This document shows positions 7,912-16,713 of a stretch of 54,377 nt of DNA, piece after piece. Made by a program: the position numbers and the translations under genes. The notes under the pieces are model-generated. The model was not told where the DNA came from, did not search any database, and worked only from the letters and a program-made list of their open reading frames with translations. Source of the DNA: Candidatus Hydrogenedentota bacterium (GTDB taxonomy: Bacteria; Hydrogenedentota; Hydrogenedentia; Hydrogenedentales; CAITNO01); contig JAAYBJ010000055.1 in assembly GCA_012730105.1 (NCBI GenBank), positions 1-54,377 on the forward strand, in the 5' to 3' direction. The stretch's first letter is position 1, and each line of letters starts with the position of its first letter.

Positions 7912-8226
7912 TCAACCAAGGTTGAAAATGGTCTGCAGTTTCAGCGCCAGCTGCATGTCGCCCTTGATTTTCAGCTTGCCCGTCAGGAAAGCCTGCTGGG
8001 AATTCAGCGAACCGCCCACCAGGGCCAGGAAATCTTCCGGGGTCATGGTCAACTGAATGTTCGCGCCCTCCATGGCGCCTTCACTCACGGCAACCGCGCC
8101 GTCGGCAACCTTCACGGCATACACTTCCTCGCCGAGGTTGAACTGAAAGATGGAGTTCATGCCGGCGATTTTGCCCGCATCCACACGACTTTCAAGACCG
8201 TCAAAAAAGGATTTCACATCAGACAT
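7912..8226 (-). CDS. SCP2 sterol-carrier-like lipid-binding protein
   Basis: The 104-residue protein matches a stand-alone SCP2 domain: the start MSDVKSFFDGLESRVD, the central GEEVYAVKVADGAVAV strands, and the conserved end in which PEDFLALVGGSLN is followed by FLTGKLKIKGDMQLALKL. Bacterial single-domain SCP2 proteins bind lipids or fatty acyl groups in a hydrophobic tunnel; the ligand here is unknown. The ATG at 8226 is chosen over an in-frame upstream one because GGGAGG lies 8 bases before it and the domain starts there. A promoter (8358-8386) and two operator-like palindromes lie upstream, and a strong terminator lies 19 bases after the stop, so it is mainly a single-gene unit. No signal peptide is seen, so it is cytoplasmic. 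Confidence 0.9.
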   Translation of the reverse strand: MSDVKSFFDGLESRVDAGKIAGMNSIFQFNLGEEVYAVKVADGAVAVSEGAMEGANIQLTMTPEDFLALVGGSLNSQQAFLTGKLKIKGDMQLALKLQTIFNLG

Positions 8227-8307
8227 GTCAACTACCTCCCATAACTGGTAACCGTTGCAACCTGCCCGTACCGCATACAACGGCCGGGCGCCTTACTTAC
8301 CTAACCG

Positions 8308-8350
8308 TCGGTATACAACCGAACGGCATCCAATATCGGTTAAGAACCGA
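8308..8350 (-). promoter_or_regulatory. Paired operator-like sites, TCGGT-N5-ACCGA
   Basis: Two inverted repeats with identical half-sites and identical 5-base spacing lie at 8308-8322 and 8336-8350. The second extends to a perfect 8-base arm palindrome (8334-8352). Their centres are 28 bases apart and the promoter-proximal one covers the expected transcription start of the SCP2 promoter. This is the geometry of a dimeric repressor site; the regulator is not identified. Confidence 0.6.
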
Positions 8351-8357
8351 TAGCCCT

Positions 8358-8386
8358 ATCATACAAAAAACAACGGGGTCATGCAA
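8358..8386 (-). promoter_or_regulatory. Sigma-70-like promoter for the SCP2 gene
   Basis: On the minus strand TTGCAT (8381-8386) and TATGAT (8358-8363) are 17 bases apart. Transcription would begin near 8350, leaving a leader of about 125 bases. Confidence 0.6.
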
Positions 8387-8432
8387 ACAAAGTTCGGATT
8401 AAAACCCTATCAGGACTTATGCCGTGCCAGTC

Positions 8433-8441
8433 TGATATACT
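8433..8441 (+). promoter_or_regulatory. Extended -10 promoter for the TPR gene
   Basis: TG-A-TATACT forms an extended -10 element 35 bases before the start codon at 8476. No good -35 is visible. It is divergent from the SCP2 promoter. Confidence 0.45.
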
Positions 8442-8475
8442 GATCTGGTAATTTTACCGAATACAGGAAGAACCC

Positions 8476-8961
8476 ATGGGCAACATCGTAGTACTTGTAG
8501 CGGCCGCCTCCCTTGTTCTCGGCATACAGCTGGGCACGCGGTATTGGCGCACCCGGCGCATCAAGCGCTGGTTTCAGCTGGGTATGGACGCGTACAAGGA
8601 AAAACGTTATGAGGAATCGTTGGCCGGTTTCCGCAAGTGCGTGCGCCTTGCCCCGGAATGGCTGTACGCGCGCACGCTGATGGGCATCAGCCTCGCGCAT
8701 ACGGGGCATGCCGAGGAGGCGCTCAAGGAAATAGAGATGGTGGAGGCGCTGCAGCCCCGGGAAGCGGAAACCTGGACGCTCATCATCACCTTCTTCCTGG
8801 TCTGCATGCCCGAGAACGAATCCCGGCTCTTCGAGGCGCTGGAACGCCTCACAACGCTGGACGCCGCGGCGGCGCGGACATTCATCAGCCAGCCCGTCTT
8901 CGCCCGGTACAGCGCTTCGCCGCGCCTGCGCGCGCTGAAACAACAACTGGCCGTGCCGTGA
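8476..8961 (+). CDS. Membrane-anchored TPR protein
   Basis: The 161-residue protein has one N-terminal hydrophobic segment (about 3-20) followed by a basic stretch (RYWRTRRIKRW), which favours a membrane anchor with the rest in the cytoplasm. Residues about 30-98 contain two tetratricopeptide repeats; GMDAYKEKRYEESLAGFRKC and the following MGISLAHTGHAEEALKEIE show the W/L-G-Y-A-P spacing of TPR helices. The rest is helical without a recognised motif. GGAAG precedes the ATG. It stands 62 bases before glnE, with which it may be co-transcribed. A scaffold role is likely but the partner is unknown. Confidence 0.75.
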   Translation: MGNIVVLVAAASLVLGIQLGTRYWRTRRIKRWFQLGMDAYKEKRYEESLAGFRKCVRLAPEWLYARTLMGISLAHTGHAEEALKEIEMVEALQPREAETWTLIITFFLVCMPENESRLFEALERLTTLDAAAARTFISQPVFARYSASPRLRALKQQLAVP

Positions 8962-9023
8962 TCTATGGTCGCGTTCCCGGTTGCCCGCTTGTATAAATCA
9001 TCCACAATGGAATCCACGCCTGC

Positions 9024-12011
9024 ATGGAAGCGACAGAACACCCTTACACCTGCGACCCCGCAACACTACGGGCTTGTGAGGAACTTTTACGGAACCGCGG
9101 CGCGGAGTCCCTGCTGCCCCGGTTAAAAATCGCGCTGGACAACTCGGCGGATCCGGAACACGCGCTGGTCAGCCTGACCCGCTTTTTGGAGGCGGAAACC
9201 GGCGCCCCGCACGAGATCCTGCGCACCGGCGATGCCCCGGGCTACCTCGAAATGCTGGTGGAATTGTTTTCCCAGGGCTCGCTCCTGTCCGACACGCTTT
9301 GCGCCAACCCCGCGTGGGGGGCCTGGCTCTGGCAGCATGTCACGCCTGACCGCCCGCCCTCCCGGGCGGACCTGATCGACGCCGTGACACAGGCATTTAC
9401 GGAACACCCCGGGTTTGAGGGGCGGCTGCGCTGGATGCGCCGTTTCACCCGGCAGCACATGCTGCGCATTGCGATGCGCGAGGCCTATCTGCACGCACCC
9501 TTTGAATCGGTGGCGGCCGACATCTCTCACCTGGCAGACGCCATGATAGCAGGGGCGCTGCTCGCGTCCACCCGGGAACTGTCCGAACGCTACGGGACGC
9601 TGGTTTCCGACGAAGACCCGGCCCATGAAGTCACCTTTTGCGTCCTTGCCATGGGCAAACTGGGCGGCTGCGAACTGAATTACAGTTCCGACATCGACCT
9701 GACCTTTTTATACAGCGCCAACGGCCATACCCGCGATGATTCGCCCCGTTCGGCAACGGCGGAGGAATATTACCGCAAACTCTGCGAATTGATCATCAAG
9801 GCCCTTTCGGGCCAGACCAGCGAAGGCCACGTCTTCCGGGTGGACACCCGGCTGCGTCCCTTCGGCAACAGCGGACCGCTGGCCTGCTCGCTGGACGGCG
9901 CGGTGGACTATTACAGCAATTTCGGCCGGGCCTGGGAACGGCAGGCCCTGATCAAGGCCAGGCCCTGCGCGGGCGATCTCGTGCTCGGTGAAACCATGCT
10001 CGAACGGCTACGCCCCTTCGTGTACCCCCGCTATTTTGACGATGCGACCCTGGAGGACATACGCAACGTCAAGCAACAGACGGAAACAGTCATCGCCTCC
10101 AAAACCCAGACGGACCGCGAGGTAAAACTGGGGCGCGGCGGCATCCGCGACATCGAGTTCACGGTGCAGATGCTCCAGATGCTCCATGGGGGGCGCTGGC
10201 CCGATTCCCGGACCCCGAATACGCTGGAGGCGCTGCGCGCGCTGGGCGAGCGACAACGGATACGGCCGCTCCAGGCCAAGACCCTGGAACGGAACTACAT
10301 CTTCCTGCGCGGGATCGAACACCGGCTGCAGATCCAGGGGGGACGCCAGACCCATATCCTGCCCGAGTCACCTGAGGAACTGGAACTGCTGGCGCGCCGA
10401 CTGGGTTATTCCAGCGGCGGCGCTTTTATGAACGTATACCGGGAACGCTGCCAGGAAACGCGGGCGATCCTGGAACAGTTCCTGGCGACCAAGGGTGACG
10501 GCAACCTGTGGGTGAATGAACTGCTGTCTCCGGAATCCGACTGCGCGGCCGGCCTGGAGAAACTGCACTCCATCGGCTTCACCAACGCGGAACGGGCCCG
10601 CGAGGAAATTTTGGTCATGGCGAACGGCCCTGTGGATGCGCCCTACACGCGTGAAACCGCCCAGCAGTTCGCCGCCATCGCGCCATTCCTGCTTTCCGCG
10701 CTGGGCCAGACGCCCGACCCGGACACAGCGCTCGTCCGCCTGAGCCAGATCCTGTCGCTGCTGCCCGTGCCGGCGACCCTGTACAACCTGCTGAAATACC
10801 AGCCCAGGCTCTCCCGGTATCTTATCGCGCTGATCTCCAACAGCGATTATTTCAGTGAGATGCTCGTGCGCGACATCAGCCTGCTTGACCTTATCGGCAC
10901 GCCGGGACATATCGAAAACCCCTCGGACCGGGAAGAACTGGAGCAAACGCTCGCCGATCTGCAACACGCGGTCAATTCCGCGCCCGCCCTGTACCGCCTG
11001 CGGGACGGCGAAGTGCTCAAAATAGCGCTGCGCGATCTGATCCTCGGCATTTCCGTGGCCTCCGTGGGCGATGAACTATCCCAACTGGCGGAAGTCGTCA
11101 TCGCCAATTCGCTGCAGCGTGCGCGCATTGAAACAGCGCGCCGTTTCGGGGAAACTTCCGCCTCCTTCGCCGTGCTGGCGCTGGGCAAATTCGGCGGACG
11201 CGAATTGGGCTACGGCAGCGACCTGGACCTGGTCTTTGTATATGAAGACGAGGACGAAACCAATTTTACCGTCACCACCTCACCCATTGAATACTTTTCG
11301 GGAATCGCCTCCCAGGTATTGAAGCAACTCAAGGAACCCACACGCTACGGGATCCTCTACGACGTCGACGCGCGGCTGCGTCCCGACGGCAGCAAAGGGG
11401 TTCTGGCCATTCCGGCGCAACGTCTGCGCCAGTACTACCAGGAAGAGGCCTATCCCTGGGAAAAATTCGCGCTGATGAAAGTCCGCGGCGTCTCGGGAGA
11501 CGAGCCGTTTGCCACCCGCACCGCTTCGGAAGCGCGCCACATGGCCTTTTCCATGGGCCTGGACCGGAAGGCGCTGGAAGACCTCGAACATATGCGCGCA
11601 AAACTGGCGGCGTCGGCCCAGCGCCTTGACCTGAAACGCCGCGAAGGGGGCATTGCCGAGATTGAATTCGCCACGCGCATCCTGCAGCTGCGCCATGTGA
11701 AAGGGCACCCGGAGCTCGAACGGGGCGGCGTGTTCGGCGCGCTGGACACGCTCCGAAAAGAGGCGCTTATAAACGAGGAGTCATATGCCGCCCTCCGGGA
11801 CGGGTACGCCTTCTTCCGCCACCTGCTCAACCGTGCCCGTATGATGCGGGGCAGTTCCTCCGCCTGCATCTCCGACACCCCGGAAACCCTGAAACGCCTG
11901 ACCCTGGGCCTGGACCTGGAAGAGGATTTGCCCGGTCTGGTGGATGCCCAAGCCAAGGCCATACACCGGGCTTATACGCATATCTACAGGTCCGTGTATG
12001 AAGAACTGTGA
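9024..12011 (+). CDS. glnE: Bifunctional glutamine synthetase adenylyltransferase/adenylyl-removing enzyme
   Basis: The 995-residue chain has the tandem architecture of GlnE: two nucleotidyltransferase domains, each with the G-K-x-G-G-x-E-L-x-x-x-S-D-x-D-L signature. The first (MGKLGGCELNYSSDIDL, near residue 210) belongs to the adenylyl-removing half and the second (LGKFGGRELGYGSDLDL, near residue 720) to the adenylylating half. Both Asp-x-Asp metal pairs are intact, and the helical GlnD_UR_UTase-like segments after each half are present (RGGIRDIEFTVQMLQ; REGGIAEIEFATRILQ). GlnE attaches and removes AMP on a tyrosine of glutamine synthetase according to the PII protein state, and so sets nitrogen assimilation. 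Length is close to the usual 930-1000. No glnA, glnB or glnD is in the window. The ATG at 9024 has only a weak ribosome-binding site, so the exact start is uncertain. Confidence 0.95.
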   Translation: MEATEHPYTCDPATLRACEELLRNRGAESLLPRLKIALDNSADPEHALVSLTRFLEAETGAPHEILRTGDAPGYLEMLVELFSQGSLLSDTLCANPAWGAWLWQHVTPDRPPSRADLIDAVTQAFTEHPGFEGRLRWMRRFTRQHMLRIAMREAYLHAPFESVAADISHLADAMIAGALLASTRELSERYGTLVSDEDPAHEVTFCVLAMGKLGGCELNYSSDIDLTFLYSANGHTRDDSPRSATAEEYYRKLCELIIKALSGQTSEGHVFRVDTRLRPFGNSGPLACSLDGAVDYYSNFGRAWERQALIKARPCAGDLVLGETMLERLRPFVYPRYFDDATLEDIRNVKQQTETVIASKTQTDREVKLGRGGIRDIEFTVQMLQMLHGGRWPDSRTPNTLEALRALGERQRIRPLQAKTLERNYIFLRGIEHRLQIQGGRQTHILPESPEELELLARRLGYSSGGAFMNVYRERCQETRAILEQFLATKGDGNLWVNELLSPESDCAAGLEKLHSIGFTNAERAREEILVMANGPVDAPYTRETAQQFAAIAPFLLSALGQTPDPDTALVRLSQILSLLPVPATLYNLLKYQPRLSRYLIALISNSDYFSEMLVRDISLLDLIGTPGHIENPSDREELEQTLADLQHAVNSAPALYRLRDGEVLKIALRDLILGISVASVGDELSQLAEVVIANSLQRARIETARRFGETSASFAVLALGKFGGRELGYGSDLDLVFVYEDEDETNFTVTTSPIEYFSGIASQVLKQLKEPTRYGILYDVDARLRPDGSKGVLAIPAQRLRQYYQEEAYPWEKFALMKVRGVSGDEPFATRTASEARHMAFSMGLDRKALEDLEHMRAKLAASAQRLDLKRREGGIAEIEFATRILQLRHVKGHPELERGGVFGALDTLRKEALINEESYAALRDGYAFFRHLLNRARMMRGSSSACISDTPETLKRLTLGLDLEEDLPGLVDAQAKAIHRAYTHIYRSVYEEL

Positions 12012-12529
12012 ACCCTGTCCGTCCTGTCGTGTATCCGGGAAAATGGGCTTGAAGGCGGGTTACGCTTGGATCAATTCATGCCTTCGGCGAAGTATGTTTA
12101 CCTTGTGCGTCTGTGACATGAACGTTTGAAGCTAAAAACGGCAGTTGAATTCTGAAGCCGTTTTCAACCCAAAGGACTTAAAGGACATAAACGACCAAAA
12201 GGACAGTAAAACGTTCTCCCGGTTGGTGCGTCCTTTAAGTCCTTTCGGTCCTTTCTTTTAAGAGGTTTTCCCGGCGTTAAAAGCCGTTTTTAGGTTGAAT
12301 TATTGAGTACCGCTCCACCCGGCCGATTGGTGGATGCGGCCATAAAAAAAACAATATCTTCGGTAGGTTATTTATCGTAATCGGATTCCTCTTGCATGTT
12401 TTCGATTACGAGCACGAGGTACGAGCACGAAATACTATGGAAATCTGGGTTCTGGACAAGGCCTACGTTCGGCAGCACCCTTTCAATCATAGGGTGTGTT
12501 CGAACATTGAAAAGAAAGACAACAAACAA
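12012..12529. other. Gene-free stretch with a 162-bp terminal-inverted-repeat element
   Basis: The gap between glnE and the first glycoside hydrolase holds the element at 12132-12293. Between 12402 and 12432 a short degenerate tandem of GATTACGAGCACGAG-like words occurs. An open frame from 12392 runs into the next gene, but its first 46 codons lack signal-peptide character and are best read as upstream sequence. Confidence 0.55.
12132..12293. repeat. 162-bp MITE-like element, copy 1
   Basis: The element is bounded by perfect 11-base inverted ends (CTAAAAACGGC and GCCGTTTTTAG). Inside, AAAGGACTTAAAGGAC (12171-12186) is exactly complementary to GTCCTTTAAGTCCTTT (12230-12245), so the whole element folds on itself. 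A second copy of identical length lies at 38962-39123. It has no coding capacity, and no clear target-site duplication is seen. Confidence 0.85.
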
Positions 12530-14635
12530 ATGAACATAGCACGAAGCCTTCTTTTGTCGCTGACACTCTTCGCCGCTGTCGCCATATACGGCGGCGCGGA
12601 AACAATAGGCCAGGACAAGGTGCTTGTGGATTTCAATACGGAACCGCTGCCCGAATTCATCCAGTTCCACAATACACAAGCCCTTGAAAAAAGTGTGGAC
12701 CACGGCCTTGTCATACGCTTTCACAAAACACCGTGGCCCAATGTCTATTTCAAGGCCCCCGAAGGCGGCTGGGACTGGTCGGCCCACGGGGGCATTGGCA
12801 TCATCCTGTACAACCCCGGCGAGACAGCGGTGGATGTGGCCCTGCGCCTGGACAATGCAGGCGCCGACGGCACGCATTTTTGCAATACCCTGTCAGGTTC
12901 CGTGCCGCCAAGCCAGGAACTGGATTTCAGGATGGCATTCAAGCGGAAAGGCGGCGACACGTTATGGGGCATGCGTGGCCTGCCACCGACGGACGCGCCC
13001 GCAGGTCAGGGCGACCCTCTGGATCTGAGCGCCATCACGGCGTTTCAGCTGTTTCTGCCCCGCCCGGAACAGGAACAGGTGCTGCAGGTAAAAGAAGCGT
13101 ATCTGTTCGGCAGCGGGAAACCGGACGCAACGCGGACACCCTTACCCTTCGTGGACCGTTTCGGCCAGTACAAACACGCCACCTGGCCGGGAAAGCTGGA
13201 ATCGGAACAGGACTTTGAAACAAGACTGCGCGATGAAAAAGAGGCGCGGAAACCTGAACCCGAACTGCCTGAACGGGACCGTTTCGGGGGCTGGGCCGCC
13301 GGGCCGCGCCTGGACGCCACCGGCTGGTTCCGCACGGAAGAGGTGAACGGAAAGTGGTGGCTGGTCACGCCTGACGGCACCCTGTTTCTTTCCTTCGGGC
13401 TGAATTGCGTGGGCACAGGCGAATATACCTTCGTGGAGCAACGGGACGCCTGGTTCGACTGGCTCCCGGCCCGGGATGATCCTCTTTTCGGCGGCATCTT
13501 TTCCCAAGGCCGGAACGCGCACAGCATGGCGGATGTCATCGGCGGCGCAGGCGCCACGTTTAGTTTTTACACCGCGAACCTGGTCCGGAAATACGGCGCG
13601 TCCTGGCGCGACCCGTGGCGCGAGAACAGCTATCAGCGGCTGCGCCACTGGGGCTTCAACACCCTGGGCAACTGGAGCCAGGCTGACATGATGGACAACA
13701 GCCCGCTTCCTTTCACGGCCTGCGCCCATATCGGCAACGTGAAGCGGGTGGAAACCGCCCATGGGTACTGGGGCAAAATCATCGATGTTTATGACGACTC
13801 TTTCGCGCAAAACGTGGACCCCGCGATTGCGTATGTCGCGGGAAAATACGCGGCGAATCCCCTGTGCATCGGGTATTTCGTGGACAACGAACTTGCCTGG
13901 GAGGGTGTGGTCAACGGCGTGCTGACCAGCGCCCCGGACCAGCTGGCCCGCAAAGCGCTGATCCAATTCCTGACGGAACAGTACGGGACCATTGACGCGT
14001 TGAACCTGGCCTGGGAAACAGACTTTGACTCCTGGGAATCGTTGTGCCGCCCCAAAAGGCGCAACGAGGCCGCCAAGAAGGACCTTGACGCTTACCTGCA
14101 GCGCTTTGCCCTCCGCTATTTCTCGGTGATACGGGACGCAATCCGGCGGCATGCCCCGAAGCAGTTGTACCTGGGCTGCCGCTTCTCGATGGCGCCTGAG
14201 CCCGTGGTGCGCGCTTGTGCGGAAATTGCCGATGTGGTATCCTTCAACCTCTATTATCGCGTCCTACCCGTGGACAAGTGGACCGGCGACCAGGCATTGG
14301 GCAAGCCGATGCTCATCGGCGAGTTTCACTTCGGCGCCCTCGACCGGGGCATGTTTCACACAGGCCTGGTCAGCACGGAAAACCAGGCAGCCCGGGCCGC
14401 GCAGTATGTAACGTATGTCCAGAGTGTTGTGGAGCATCCCGCCTTCGTCGGGTGCCATTGGTTTCAATATGTGGATGAACCGGTCACGGGACGCTGGTAT
14501 GACGGTGAGAACTATAATATCGGTTTTGTGGATGTCACGGACACGCCCTATCCGGAACTGACCGGGGCGGCCCGCGATATACACCGTCGGGCGTATGCGC
14601 TGCGTTACGGCGCCTCACAGGCACTCGATCAATGA
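12530..14635 (+). CDS. Secreted clan GH-A glycoside hydrolase, GH50/agarase-like
   Basis: I place the start at ATG 12530, where MNIARSLLLSLTLFAAVA opens a clear signal peptide; the product is then 701 residues. Residues about 25-190 form a carbohydrate-binding-like beta-sandwich. The catalytic barrel opens with NGKWWLVTPDGTLFLSFGLN and the WFDWLPARDDPLFG segment, a pattern I associate with GH50 agarases and related GH-A enzymes. The acid/base would be E454 (VDNELAW) and the nucleophile E598 (MLIGEFHFGA), on barrel strands 4 and 7 as in clan GH-A. The substrate is probably a galactan-like or other marine-type polysaccharide, but family and substrate are inference. A GH31 enzyme gene follows after 88 bases and is likely to act on the same material. 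Confidence 0.8.
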   Translation: MNIARSLLLSLTLFAAVAIYGGAETIGQDKVLVDFNTEPLPEFIQFHNTQALEKSVDHGLVIRFHKTPWPNVYFKAPEGGWDWSAHGGIGIILYNPGETAVDVALRLDNAGADGTHFCNTLSGSVPPSQELDFRMAFKRKGGDTLWGMRGLPPTDAPAGQGDPLDLSAITAFQLFLPRPEQEQVLQVKEAYLFGSGKPDATRTPLPFVDRFGQYKHATWPGKLESEQDFETRLRDEKEARKPEPELPERDRFGGWAAGPRLDATGWFRTEEVNGKWWLVTPDGTLFLSFGLNCVGTGEYTFVEQRDAWFDWLPARDDPLFGGIFSQGRNAHSMADVIGGAGATFSFYTANLVRKYGASWRDPWRENSYQRLRHWGFNTLGNWSQADMMDNSPLPFTACAHIGNVKRVETAHGYWGKIIDVYDDSFAQNVDPAIAYVAGKYAANPLCIGYFVDNELAWEGVVNGVLTSAPDQLARKALIQFLTEQYGTIDALNLAWETDFDSWESLCRPKRRNEAAKKDLDAYLQRFALRYFSVIRDAIRRHAPKQLYLGCRFSMAPEPVVRACAEIADVVSFNLYYRVLPVDKWTGDQALGKPMLIGEFHFGALDRGMFHTGLVSTENQAARAAQYVTYVQSVVEHPAFVGCHWFQYVDEPVTGRWYDGENYNIGFVDVTDTPYPELTGAARDIHRRAYALRYGASQALDQ

Positions 14636-14723
14636 CAGGCAAAGCTTCACTCCTGTGAACAATTTTGTTTCCATGATGGTTGTGGTTTAGCAAAAGGCTT
14701 TTGTCCATTAAAGGAAATATTCC

Positions 14724-16532
14724 ATGCCGCGATTCTTAAAACTCTTTTTGAAAATTGCCGCCGCGCTCCTGGTGCTTCTGGCCCTGTTCGTTTATTTTTA
14801 TATTGCGTTTCCCTTGTGGGGAATGCCTTTCAACAAGCAGCGCCATGTGAACCCGCCCCTTACCCCCGCGTGGGCGCTGGAGCCCTGGATCTGGGAGGAT
14901 GACGTGCTGACGGGGGCGTTCATGGAAGAGATGATTGACGGCTATCTCGAACACGACTTTCCGGTCGGCGCCTACCTTGTGGATTCGCCCTGGGCATTGA
15001 TCAACAACAATTTCACCATCGATGAAACCCGCTATCCGAACGCGAAAGAACTTTTCCAGCGTTACCGGGACCGGGGCATACGCATCGCCCTCTGGATGAC
15101 CTGCATGGTCAACAGTGAAAGCGACGCGACGCCGATTAAGGACTCCCAAGCCTTCTATGAAGAGGCAAAGAACAAGGGCTACCTGGTCGGCAACGGGCAA
15201 CAGTTCAAATGGTGGCAGGGCCGGGGCGGGCTGATCGATTATACCAATCCGGAAGCCATGGCCTGGTGGCGCTCCATGCAACAGCAGGCCTTTGATTTGG
15301 GAGTGGATGCATGGAAACTGGACGACACGGCAAGTTACTTTTCCACGAGCCTGTTTGGCAAGATCCCCGCCTTTTACCAGCGCACCCACCAAGGCTGGAT
15401 GACCACGCGGGGGTATATGGACCATTTTTACCGTGACGAACTGCAACACGGCCTGACACAAAACCCCGAATTTGTGACCATGAGCCGGTCCTTCGACAGC
15501 GTGCTGCCCTGGATCCATCCCGAAGGCTTTTCGCCGGTGGATGCGGCCACGTTGAACTGGGTCGGAGACAACAAACACACCTGGTCGTATGAAGAGCGCG
15601 GTCTGGAACGCGCCCTCTGGTGCATCCTGCGCAGCGCCAAGTACGGATACAGCCTGCCGGGTTCCGACATCGCCGGGTACCACGGGGGCACGGAAATCCA
15701 GCCGGAACTCTATATCCGCTGGACCCAGTTTTCCACCTTCTGCGGGTTCTTCCTGAACGGCGGTCACGGCGAGCGGCGCATGTGGAAACGGACGCAGCAG
15801 GAGCTGGAACTAGTGCGGGAATACTCGTGGCTGCGCTCCGAACTGGTGCCGTACATATACTGCTACGTGGTCCAGGCGCACCGGGGCGGACGGGTGTTGA
15901 TGAAACCCGTGGAGGGCAAGTACCAGTATCTGTTCGGCGATGATTTTCTCGTTGCCCCCATTTACCAGGATTCCCCCACCCGGACCGTGAGCTTCCCTCC
16001 CGGGCAATGGCGCTATTGGTTCAACGACACCGAGCTCATTGAGGGCGGCATTACGATTACCCGCGATTTCCCCCTGGACGAATATCCCGTGTATGTCCGC
16101 GACGGCGCCATCATTCCCATGAAGATATCCAGGCCTTACACCGGCATCGGCGACGACAGCTGGGCGCCTTACCTCACCTTGAACATCTACCCCCATGGCA
16201 ACTCCGAATTTACCGTACATCACACGGACAACAGCGGCGAACTGCGCGTGAAGGTTGAAGAGGGCAACCCCATGTATGTCACCCTGGAAGGAACGGCGAA
16301 ACCCCACCTGCTGCGCATCCGCATGAAAGGCGGGTCACCGCGCTTTACCCGCGAGGCCCTGAGCAGGGCCCGGGACAACAAACCCGTCCGCATCAACTCC
16401 GGCCCGGTGCGCATCACCCGGAATGACACGGCGCTGGACCCCGGTTCCTGGACTTGGCTGCCTGACCAGCAGCGCCTCCTGGTTCGCAGCGAGACGGCCG
16501 TATCCGGCAAGTACGCCATTTTCTTTGAATGA
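14724..16532 (+). CDS. Membrane-anchored GH31-family alpha-glycosidase
   Basis: The 602-residue protein has an N-terminal membrane helix (about 8-29) and then goes almost directly into the GH31 barrel. The nucleophile is D200 in WKLDDT and the acid/base is D282 in VGDNKHTWSYEERGL. The following SLPGSDIAGYHGG is the typical GH31 strand with the conserved D-x-x-G. A C-terminal beta-sandwich occupies about 390-602 (LFGDDFLVAPIYQ onward). Most GH31 enzymes carry an extra N-terminal beta-sandwich of about 200 residues; it is missing here and the sequence starts at the barrel. Activity could be alpha-glucosidase, alpha-xylosidase or sulfoquinovosidase-like; I cannot choose. AAGGAAAT precedes the ATG. 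Confidence 0.88.
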   Translation: MPRFLKLFLKIAAALLVLLALFVYFYIAFPLWGMPFNKQRHVNPPLTPAWALEPWIWEDDVLTGAFMEEMIDGYLEHDFPVGAYLVDSPWALINNNFTIDETRYPNAKELFQRYRDRGIRIALWMTCMVNSESDATPIKDSQAFYEEAKNKGYLVGNGQQFKWWQGRGGLIDYTNPEAMAWWRSMQQQAFDLGVDAWKLDDTASYFSTSLFGKIPAFYQRTHQGWMTTRGYMDHFYRDELQHGLTQNPEFVTMSRSFDSVLPWIHPEGFSPVDAATLNWVGDNKHTWSYEERGLERALWCILRSAKYGYSLPGSDIAGYHGGTEIQPELYIRWTQFSTFCGFFLNGGHGERRMWKRTQQELELVREYSWLRSELVPYIYCYVVQAHRGGRVLMKPVEGKYQYLFGDDFLVAPIYQDSPTRTVSFPPGQWRYWFNDTELIEGGITITRDFPLDEYPVYVRDGAIIPMKISRPYTGIGDDSWAPYLTLNIYPHGNSEFTVHHTDNSGELRVKVEEGNPMYVTLEGTAKPHLLRIRMKGGSPRFTREALSRARDNKPVRINSGPVRITRNDTALDPGSWTWLPDQQRLLVRSETAVSGKYAIFFE

Positions 16533-16549
16533 AGGCGCCGATATAATCC

Positions 16550-16578
16550 TTGCCCGACGCCATGAAATGCGGTATACT
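16550..16578 (+). promoter_or_regulatory. Sigma-70-like promoter of the zinc-ribbon/SPOR operon
   Basis: TTGCCC (16550-16555) and TATACT (16573-16578) are separated by 17 bases. The leader contains a possible stem (TGGTGCC at 16584-16590 with GGCACCA at 16612-16618) whose role is unknown. Confidence 0.55.
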
Positions 16579-16713
16579 ATTTATGGTGCCTGAAAGGATA
16601 AGAATGTCTTTGGCACCACAACGCATTGTGTTTTGCAGCCTTCTATTCCCATAACCATAAGAATTCATTCCTACGGCGCCCCAAGCCCGTACCAGCAACG
16701 ATAACGGAACCCG

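Noticed and set aside
12392-12529. Upstream extension of the GH50-like protein
   Set aside because: The 46 extra residues precede a clear signal peptide and have no ribosome-binding site, so ATG 12530 is used.
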